From contig JACMKW010000333.1 of the NCBI GenBank assembly GCA_014379885.1, positions 1-6,326 of the forward strand: a DNA stretch of 6,326 nucleotides, in the 5' to 3' direction. This document shows, in pieces, positions 1 to 5,376 of this stretch; the first letter of the stretch is position 1, and each line of letters begins with the position of its first letter. Source of the stretch: Rhizobacter sp. GTDB taxonomy: Bacteria; Pseudomonadota; Gammaproteobacteria; Burkholderiales; Burkholderiaceae. Under the pieces are notes generated by a model that was given only the letters and a program-made list of their open reading frames with translations, had not been told where the DNA came from and did not search any database. The position numbers were made by a program, and so were the translations under genes.

Positions 1-220
1 AGGTGGCGACGATCATCCAGGCCACGTCGCCCTTGTTGGCCACAGGTGCAGGTGCGGCTGAAGCGGCGGGCGCTGCGGCAGATGCCGCCTCAGCCGGCGC
101 AGAAGCCGCTGGGGTGACCGAAACGGCCGCCTCTGGTGCGGAAGCTGCCTGCGCGAACGAGGCTCCGCTGAAGCCCAGGACCGACAGGCCCAGGACGAGG
201 GTTGCAATGAGTTTTTTCAT
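1..220 (-). CDS. amtB: Ammonium transporter AmtB, N-terminal part (3' end beyond the left edge)
   Basis: Inner-membrane ammonium channel of the Amt/Mep/Rh family; only the first 73 codons are in the window. Residues 1-23 form a Sec signal peptide: MKK, a hydrophobic core, and a likely cleavage after SFA at residue 23. Residues 24-61 are a low-complexity linker of Ala, Pro, Ser and Glu. At about residue 64 comes GDVAWMIVAT, which matches the start of the first mature transmembrane helix in AmtB proteins (usually D-x-A-W-M). The ATG at 218-220 lies 25 nt after the glnK stop. A purine-rich tract (GAGAGA) about 10 nt upstream is the only candidate ribosome site, and it is weak. The gene is last visible in the porin-glnK-amtB operon, and GlnK is the known gate of this channel. 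The Amt assignment rests on the short mature segment plus the glnK linkage, which together are strong. The unusual part is the long linker before helix 1. Confidence 0.88.
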   Translation of the reverse strand, partial: MKKLIATLVLGLSVLGFSGASFAQAASAPEAAVSVTPAASAPAEAASAAAPAASAAPAPVANKGDVAWMIVAT

Positions 221-245
221 GGTGGGTTGTCTCTCTTTTTTTGCG

Positions 246-614
<369 letters not shown>

Positions 615-1349
615 TTAGAAGGTTTTCTTGACGCCGAGCACGACCGTGGCCTTGCCCAGGTTCTTGCCGTCCGGGCTCACATAGGCATACGAGCCGGGAA
701 CGTCTTTGGTGTCGGTCCCGACCACGGCCGCGCTGAGCAAAAAGCCAGAGAAGTCCTTGCTGACGGTGAACGAGTAGTCGGTATAGGAAGCGACGCTGTA
801 GTTCTTCACCTTTTGGTAGCCCACGTGAGGCGTGAGGCCGATGCCGCCGACGTCAAAGGTGGCGCTCACGTCGAGGTAGCTGCTGCCCTTGCTGTCGCTG
901 AAGCCGAACAGGTTGGTCACGCTGTGCGAATACTTCACCGTGGCAGGGCCGAAGGTCAGCGCGGCGTAGAGCTCGGTGGTATTGGGGCTGACCGGGAGAT
1001 CGTGGCCGGGATATTGATAGGCGAGGACGCCGACATCGAAAGTGACGTCCTTGGCGATTTCACCCTTGTAGCCGCCATACAGGTCAACTTCCACGTCGGC
1101 GCCGCCGCCGGGGATGTCCTTGATCCACTTGATGGTCGATGCCCAGGCGCCGACATAGAAGCCGCCAGGAATGGCGTAGTCAATGCCGCCCTGCACGGCG
1201 GGCTTGAGCCGGCTTTGCGAGATGCCGCGGTAGCGGTAGTCGCTGACCAAGCCGACATTGAATGACAAAGGGCTCGCTTCTTCTGCAAACGAGACGGCAG
1301 GCAGGGCTGAGCCAACGACGGCCAGTAGCAAGAGGGATTTTTTCAGCAT
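615..1349 (-). CDS. TorF-family putative outer-membrane porin (TIGR02001/PF09694 type)
   Basis: A 244-residue exported protein. Residues 1-22 are a Sec signal peptide (MLKK, a run of Leu, likely cleavage after SFA). The mature part opens with SFNVGLVSDYRYRGISQS, the typical start of the family annotated as TorF putative porin or conserved hypothetical gcw_chp. Alternating hydrophobic and polar stretches with many Tyr/Gly and a C-terminal Phe (GVKKTF) fit an outer-membrane beta-barrel whose last residue guides BAM assembly. The ATG at 1347-1349 has GGAG at 1357-1360 with 7 nt spacing. An in-frame extension up to 1478 is rejected because it would run through the sigma-54 promoter and lacks signal-peptide character. 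First gene of the operon with glnK and amtB. Family function is not firmly known; a role as an outer-membrane route for ammonium or another small nitrogen compound is inferred from context only. Confidence 0.85.
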   Translation of the reverse strand: MLKKSLLLLAVVGSALPAVSFAEEASPLSFNVGLVSDYRYRGISQSRLKPAVQGGIDYAIPGGFYVGAWASTIKWIKDIPGGGADVEVDLYGGYKGEIAKDVTFDVGVLAYQYPGHDLPVSPNTTELYAALTFGPATVKYSHSVTNLFGFSDSKGSSYLDVSATFDVGGIGLTPHVGYQKVKNYSVASYTDYSFTVSKDFSGFLLSAAVVGTDTKDVPGSYAYVSPDGKNLGKATVVLGVKKTF

Positions 1350-1397
1350 GGGTGTTCTCCGCGTTCGACGTGGTGGGGATGGGTCGAAGAGAGGATT

Positions 1398-1413
1398 TGC
1401 AGCTTTTGTGCCA
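1398..1413 (-). promoter_or_regulatory. Sigma-54 (RpoN) -24/-12 promoter of the porin-glnK-amtB operon
   Basis: The minus strand reads TGGCACAAAAGCTGCA. The -24 element TGGCAC is perfect and the -12 element is CTGCA against the consensus TTGCW. The invariant GG (1412-1411) and GC (1400-1399) are exactly 10 nt apart. Transcription would begin near 1387, giving a leader of about 38 nt before the porin ATG. NtrC-like boxes sit about 95 and 135 bp upstream of that start, as expected of an enhancer-dependent promoter. Confidence 0.75.
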
Positions 1414-1421
1414 TGGTCGTT

Positions 1422-1440
1422 TTGGGGCGCAATGCCCCAA
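1422..1440. repeat. Perfect inverted repeat TTGGGGC-N5-GCCCCAA just upstream of the -24 element
   Basis: Arms of 7 bp at 1422-1428 and 1434-1440 match perfectly around a 5-nt centre. The repeat lies about 35 to 53 bp upstream of the predicted start, between the promoter and the NtrC boxes, so it would not be transcribed with the operon and is not its terminator. It shares the 6-N5-6 geometry of an NtrC box but lacks the GCAC/GTGC core. It could be a site for another regulator; the protein is unknown. Confidence 0.4.
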
Positions 1441-1474
1441 TTCAGGAGACGAATCGTGTGTGCGAGCAAAAACC

Positions 1475-1489
1475 GCACTTATTAAGTGC
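1475..1489. promoter_or_regulatory. NtrC-type enhancer box 1
   Basis: GCACTTATTAAGTGC fits the NtrC pattern GCAC-N7-GTGC and is a near-perfect palindrome (7-bp arms around one central base). Its centre, 1482, is about 95 bp upstream of the predicted sigma-54 start. The enteric glnA enhancers are similarly placed. Confidence 0.65.
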
Positions 1490-1513
1490 TTTCCAGGTTT
1501 GGCAACTCACCTT

Positions 1514-1530
1514 TGCACTCATGTGGTGCG
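1514..1530. promoter_or_regulatory. NtrC-type enhancer box 2
   Basis: TGCACTCATGTGGTGCG again fits GCAC-N7-GTGC (1515-1529). Its centre, 1522, lies 40 bp from that of box 1, close to four helical turns, so dimers bound at both sites would face the same side of the DNA. The arms are less symmetrical than in box 1. Confidence 0.6.
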
Positions 1531-1641
1531 ATTGGGGCCAAAGGCCTGGAAACCGTGTGCACCTTGATCGGCTGACGGCACAATGCGAGCCAATCAAAGG
1601 GGCGGGGCCGGGTCGGCCATCGCTGCACAGGGAGAGAAAAC

Positions 1642-3165
1642 ATGTCACTCGCGGTCATCCACAGCCGTGCCCTTGATGGCCTTGCCGCGCCCGAGGTCAC
1701 GGTCGAAGTCCACCTGGCCAATGGCTTGCCCAGCTTCACGCTGGTGGGGCTGGCCGATACCGAAGTAAAGGAAGCGCGCGAACGGGTGCGGGCAGCGCTG
1801 CAAAACAGTGGGCTCGAGTTTCCGCACAACAAACGCATCACGGTGAACCTGGCTCCTGCGGATTTGCCCAAGGAATCGGGCCGGTTCGATTTGCCGATTG
1901 CGCTGGGCATTCTGGCGGCCAGTGGTCAGATCGACGCGCAACGCCTGTCGCGCTTCGAATTTGCCGGGGAGTTGTCGCTCGCCGGTGACTTGCGCCCTGT
2001 GCGTGGGGCGCTGGCCATGGGGCTGGCCTTGCAGCGTGCGTCTCACTCCACGCGAGCGCTGGTGTTGCCACACACCAGCGCACAAGAGGCGGCCTTGGTG
2101 GATGGCCTGGTGATTCACGGCGCGCGCCACTTGCTCGATGTGGTACAGGCCATGTTGCCCGGTGATGCCGCGCTGGCGGCCGAGTTGCCTCGCGCCATCG
2201 CGGTGGTGCGTTCACGTGCGGCCAATTTGCCCGACCTGCGCGAAGTAAAAGGCCAGGGCGCTGCCAAGCGTGCGCTTGAGATTGCTGCGGCCGGGGGGCA
2301 CAGCGTCTTGATGATGGGGCCGCCGGGGACAGGCAAGTCGATGCTGGCGCACCGCTTTGCGGGCTTGTTGCCGCCGCTGTCACAGAACGAAGCGCTGGAG
2401 TCAGCGGCCGTGCTTAGCCTGAACGGCAGTTTCACGCCCGAACGTTGGGGTGTGCGCGCCATTCGGCAGCCGCACCATGGCGCCTCGGCGGTGGCCTTGG
2501 TGGGAGGCGGCTCACCGCCGCGGCCGGGTGAGATCTCGCTCGCACACCACGGGGTCTTGTTCCTGGACGAATTGCCCGAGTTCCAGCGGGCGGCGCTTGA
2601 GGCCTTGCGCGAGCCGATGGAAACCGGGCGCATCACAATTTCTCGCGCCGCACGGCAGGCCGAATTTCCGGCGCGCTTTCAACTCATCGCGGCCATGAAC
2701 CCCTGCCCGTGCGGCCACCTGGGCAGCCCGTTGCGGGCGTGTCGCTGCACACCTGACGCGGTGTTGCGCTACCAGGGGCGCATCAGCGGTCCCTTGCTCG
2801 ACCGCATCGACCTGCAGGTGGAAGTGCCCGCCGTTGCGCCCGACACCTTGGCGGCTGCGCCCGATGGCGAACCCAGTGCGCAGATCGCCGAGCGCGTGGC
2901 ACGCGCCCGTGAGCTGGCGTGGGCGCGGCAGGCTTGCACCAATGCCGAACTCACGAGCGCGCTGGTTGATCAGCACTGCGCGCTGGACGAGGCCGCGGGC
3001 CGGTTTCTGCAGGCTGCGGCGGCGCGCCTGGGTTGGTCAGCGCGCAGTTACCACCGTGTGCTCAGAATGGCTCGCACAGCGGCCGATTTGTCGCAGAGTG
3101 CCTCGATCCAAGTGGCTCACTTGGCCGAGGCCATTCAGTACCGGCGGGTGTTATCGCCGCAGTAG
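1642..3165 (+). CDS. comM: ComM/YifB-family Mg-chelatase-like AAA+ ATPase
   Basis: Hexameric cytosolic AAA+ motor. In Vibrio and other naturally competent bacteria ComM is a branch-migration helicase that helps integrate incoming single-stranded DNA. The 507-residue product is full length (family usually about 500). Domains in order: a Lon-like ChlI N-terminal domain (about 20-140, with LANGLPSFTLVGLAD near residue 25), the Mg-chelatase AAA+ core (about 190-395), and a C-terminal Mg_chelatase_C domain (about 400-500, SARSYHRVLRMARTAADL). Walker A GPPGTGKS is at 226-233, Walker B VLFLDE ends at D309-E310, and the family's NPCPCG motif with paired cysteines (C355, C357, C367, C369) is present, followed by SGPLLDRID with the conserved Arg. 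The ATG at 1642 has GGAG 7 nt upstream. The gene stands alone, divergent from the nitrogen operon and convergent with the 3280 gene. No damage seen. It is present in many bacteria never shown to be competent, so transformation here is inferred. Confidence 0.93.
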   Translation: MSLAVIHSRALDGLAAPEVTVEVHLANGLPSFTLVGLADTEVKEARERVRAALQNSGLEFPHNKRITVNLAPADLPKESGRFDLPIALGILAASGQIDAQRLSRFEFAGELSLAGDLRPVRGALAMGLALQRASHSTRALVLPHTSAQEAALVDGLVIHGARHLLDVVQAMLPGDAALAAELPRAIAVVRSRAANLPDLREVKGQGAAKRALEIAAAGGHSVLMMGPPGTGKSMLAHRFAGLLPPLSQNEALESAAVLSLNGSFTPERWGVRAIRQPHHGASAVALVGGGSPPRPGEISLAHHGVLFLDELPEFQRAALEALREPMETGRITISRAARQAEFPARFQLIAAMNPCPCGHLGSPLRACRCTPDAVLRYQGRISGPLLDRIDLQVEVPAVAPDTLAAAPDGEPSAQIAERVARARELAWARQACTNAELTSALVDQHCALDEAAGRFLQAAAARLGWSARSYHRVLRMARTAADLSQSASIQVAHLAEAIQYRRVLSPQ

Positions 3166-3189
3166 CTGACCGCCACCGGGCCACGGGTT

Positions 3190-3258
3190 CCGTTCGGGCT
3201 GAGCTTGTCGAAGCCAGCGCTGTGCACAGGAGCCCTTCGACAGGCTCAGGGCGAACGG
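3190..3258. repeat. Dispersed imperfect inverted repeat between convergent genes
   Basis: The left arm (3190-3213) begins CCGTTCGGGCTGAGC and ends TGTCGAAG. The right arm (3235-3258) is its reverse complement with 3 mismatches in 24, around a 21-nt spacer. This family is, from memory, very common in intergenic DNA of Comamonadaceae and relatives, where it gives spurious peptides such as AELVEA and STGSGRT. It sits between the 3' ends of comM and the glycine-zipper gene. The RNA could form a long hairpin from either strand, so it may protect or end transcripts, but no U-tract follows either arm. Confidence 0.75.
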
Positions 3259-3279
3259 GATGAACGAGTTTTCAGCCCC

Positions 3280-3852
3280 TCAACTCTTGATTGGCAACGC
3301 CTTGAGCTGAGTACCCTCAACCTGGAAGCGCGCACCTACCGCCGGCGCGGTGGTCTGGTTGACGGTGCGGGTGCTGCCGTCGTCCATGCGCAGCTGCACC
3401 TGGTAGACCGTGGTGCTGCGGGCGCGTTTTTCCACCTCGTGACCGGCGATGCCACCGCCCACGGCGCCCAGCACCGTGAGTGCCTTCTTGCCGTCACCAC
3501 CACCCATCTGGTGGCCCACCACGCCACCCACCACCGCGCCGCCCACGGCGCCGAGGCCCGTGCCTTCGCCCTTGTGCTTTTCAGCCTTGACGCTTTCCAC
3601 CGTGCCGCAGGTGCTGCACACCGACGCCGCGGCCACCTTGGTGGCCTTGCTGCCGCTGGTGGACTTGGCCAGGGTGTCCTTGGCCTTCACCGGCACATCG
3701 TCTTTGGGCCCTATCACCAATGCTGCTGCCAGCGCGCCGGCACCCAGCAGGCCGAGGCCGCCCGCCAACCACCAGACAATGGGTTTGGCGCTGGCCGGGG
3801 GCACTGCGCCCGGTGCTGCGAGTTCGGAGGTGTGAGGTGTAGGAGTCGTCAT
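3280..3852 (-). CDS. Glycine-zipper 2TM domain membrane protein
   Basis: A 190-residue envelope protein of unknown function. A short Pro/Ala-rich N-terminal stretch precedes one transmembrane segment at about 24-48 (PIVWWLAGGLGLLGAGAL). A Lys/Ser/Thr-rich linker follows, then a CSTCG motif (C79, C82), a glycine-zipper region at about 95-140 (GLGAVGGAVVGGVVGHQMGGG ending in GHEVEKR) of the Rick_17kDa_Anti/2TM type, and a C-terminal region (about 147-188) likely to form beta strands (TTVYQVQLRMDDGSTRTV). The C-terminal part would lie in the periplasm if the N terminus is inside. The ATG at 3850-3852 is used; the TTG one codon earlier is unlikely. The ribosome site is poor (ACGAGA). The gene starts 13 nt after the DUF1501 stop, so it is probably co-transcribed and translationally coupled. 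Such proteins are often linked to the outer membrane or peptidoglycan, but nothing here fixes its role. Confidence 0.82.
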   Translation of the reverse strand: MTTPTPHTSELAAPGAVPPASAKPIVWWLAGGLGLLGAGALAAALVIGPKDDVPVKAKDTLAKSTSGSKATKVAAASVCSTCGTVESVKAEKHKGEGTGLGAVGGAVVGGVVGHQMGGGDGKKALTVLGAVGGGIAGHEVEKRARSTTVYQVQLRMDDGSTRTVNQTTAPAVGARFQVEGTQLKALPIKS

Positions 3853-3865
3853 CAAAAGGTCTCGT

Positions 3866-5362
3866 TCAAGCCGGCTTCATGAAGCCGAGGTCGCGCTGGA
3901 AGTTGCGCAGGTTAGGGAACACCATGTCGAGGTTGGAGTCGCTCACGCCAAACCACTTGCCCAGGGTACCGCCGATCTGGTCGACCGACACACCGGGCAG
4001 GAAGCTGCCCGAGCCCACTTCGTCGGGTTGGTTCAGGCCCACCTGCGGGAAGCGGCCGTAGATCTCCTTGCCGTTGACGGCGCCACCGTAGACGAAGTGG
4101 TGCGCACCCCAGCCGTGGTCGGTGCCGTCGCCATTGCTGGTGAAGGTGCGGCCGAAATCGGAGCCGGTGAAAAGCGTCACGTTGTCGCGCAGGCCCATGG
4201 TGCCGAGCACGGAATCAAAGTAGTTGATGGCGTGCGACAGCCGGGCCATCAGGTCGGCCTGGCCGCGGTTCTGGTTGTCGTGGGTGTCGAAGCCGCCCAT
4301 GCTCACAAAGAACACCTGCCGGCCGGCGCCCAGCGTGCCACGGGCGCCGATGATGCGCGCCACGGTTTGCAGCTGTTGCGCCAAGCCGTTGTTCTGGTTG
4401 GTGCGGGTCGACGGCTGCACGTACTGCGTGGGCACGGCCACCATGGAGGCGTTGTACGCCGCCTGAAACGCCACCTGCGCGTCGATCGAGCGCTTGGTCA
4501 TGCTGGTTTGCTCGCGCGCCAGCAGGTGGGCCACGCTCGCGGGATTGTTGTTGCCCGTGATGATGTTGCTGTAGCTGGTGGCGGCCGCGGCCGAACCGTA
4601 CAAGGTGCCGGTGATGTTGCCGATGGCCACCGCGCCGCCGCTTCCCACCTGGTACTGGAAAACGTTCTGCCCGGCCATGAACACCGCGCTGCCACCGGCC
4701 GTGATGCTGGTGAACACGGTGTTGGTGTTGCTGCCGGCCAGCAAGTCGCCGAAACGCCCACCCCAGCCTGCACGCACACCCTCGGGGCCGAGTGCCTGCC
4801 AGGTCGACTGTTGGTCGTTGTGCGAAAACAGTTTCGATGGCCGGGGTTTGGCGGCCGAGTTGGCGTTGTACTCGGCCTTGGTCAGCGGGGTGATCAGCGG
4901 GCCGGCATTGGCGATCACGGCCACGCGGCTGGCGTCGAACAGGGTGCGCATCTCCGGCATGCTGGGGTGCAGCGCAAAGGTGCGGGTGTTGTTGACGGGC
5001 GAGGCGGTGAAGTTGGGCGTGATGCGCAGCACACCGCCCAGCGCCGCCGGCGAGGCCGCTGCGGCGGCCGTGTCGGCCGCCGTGTTCTCAGCCCGCAGCG
5101 CGATGGGGTCGGGTGCGGTGGCACGCACAGTGGCGTAGGTGCTCCAAGAGGTGGCATCTGTTGGCAGCACCATGTTGGCCGAGTCGTTGCCGCCATAAAG
5201 GAACAGGCAGACCAGCGCCTTGTAGCCGGGCGCTGTTTGTGCGTGCGCCGCGTTCATGGTGGCCAGGTTCATGGCGAAGGGCAGTGCGGCAGGCCCGACC
5301 GACCCTGAGAGGATGGCGGCACGGCGCAGGAACTCGCGGCGAGAAGATTGGTTGTTTGACAT
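3866..5362 (-). CDS. DUF1501 family exported protein with Tat signal
   Basis: A 498-residue exported protein of the DUF1501 family, which is related to the alkaline-phosphatase/sulfatase fold; no substrate is known. Residues 1-41 are a twin-arginine signal: SRREFLRRAA at 7-16, a hydrophobic stretch, and a likely cleavage after AHA at 41. The family opening ALVCLFLYGGNDSANMVLP is at 49-67. Other family motifs are GGFDTHDNQ (from 356), SDFGRT (401-406) and DHGWGAHHF (from 415), whose Asp and His residues are candidates for metal binding. The ATG at 5362 has AGGAG at 5370-5374, 7 nt away. A GTG at 5380 overlapping the upstream stop would put that ribosome site inside the coding region and is rejected. 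It follows the DUF1800 gene by 14 nt and precedes the glycine-zipper gene by 13 nt. A Tat signal means export in folded form, often with a cofactor bound. Confidence 0.9.
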   Translation of the reverse strand: MSNNQSSRREFLRRAAILSGSVGPAALPFAMNLATMNAAHAQTAPGYKALVCLFLYGGNDSANMVLPTDATSWSTYATVRATAPDPIALRAENTAADTAAAAASPAALGGVLRITPNFTASPVNNTRTFALHPSMPEMRTLFDASRVAVIANAGPLITPLTKAEYNANSAAKPRPSKLFSHNDQQSTWQALGPEGVRAGWGGRFGDLLAGSNTNTVFTSITAGGSAVFMAGQNVFQYQVGSGGAVAIGNITGTLYGSAAAATSYSNIITGNNNPASVAHLLAREQTSMTKRSIDAQVAFQAAYNASMVAVPTQYVQPSTRTNQNNGLAQQLQTVARIIGARGTLGAGRQVFFVSMGGFDTHDNQNRGQADLMARLSHAINYFDSVLGTMGLRDNVTLFTGSDFGRTFTSNGDGTDHGWGAHHFVYGGAVNGKEIYGRFPQVGLNQPDEVGSGSFLPGVSVDQIGGTLGKWFGVSDSNLDMVFPNLRNFQRDLGFMKPA

Positions 5363-5369
5363 GCGGTGT

Positions 5370-5374
5370 CTCCT
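5370..5374 (-). promoter_or_regulatory. Shine-Dalgarno AGGAG that decides the DUF1501 start
   Basis: AGGAG lies 7 nt before the ATG at 5362 on the minus strand. The alternative GTG at 5380, which overlaps the TGA of the upstream gene, lies before this site and has no comparable signal of its own. The ATG also puts the twin-arginine motif at residues 7-14, the usual place. Confidence 0.7.
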
Positions 5375-5376
5375 CG

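Larger units (their letters stand above)
1350..1641. promoter_or_regulatory. Divergent control region between the nitrogen operon and comM
   Basis: This 292-nt gap has no convincing gene; the short open frames across it have no recognisable protein character. The half nearer the porin carries the sigma-54 promoter, an inverted repeat and two NtrC-type boxes (listed separately). A partial NtrC-like half-site TGCACC lies at 1558-1563 without a good partner arm. On the comM side I find the GGAG ribosome site (1631-1634, 7 nt before the ATG) but no clear sigma-70 -35/-10 pair. A small ubiK-type gene that, from memory, often lies beside comM in related genomes is not present here. Confidence 0.75.

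Noticed and set aside
1350..1478. N-terminal extension of the porin up to 1478
   Set aside because: It would run through the sigma-54 promoter and the inverted repeat and would bury a clean signal peptide. The ATG at 1349 has a good ribosome site.
1564..1600. Sigma-70 promoter for comM (TTGATC as a -35 element)
   Set aside because: No acceptable -10 hexamer lies 16-18 nt downstream of it; the sequence there is GAGCCA-like.
3166..3279. Intrinsic terminator between comM and the glycine-zipper gene
   Set aside because: The only strong hairpin is the dispersed repeat. It has a 21-nt loop and no adjoining U-tract on either strand; the TTTT at 3269-3272 is too far from the stem.
4028..5308. Long plus-strand open frame (426 codons) opposite the DUF1501 gene
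   Set aside because: It is antisense to a clearly recognised gene. Its translation is rich in Val, Gly, His and Arg without any known domain, which is typical of high-GC shadow frames.
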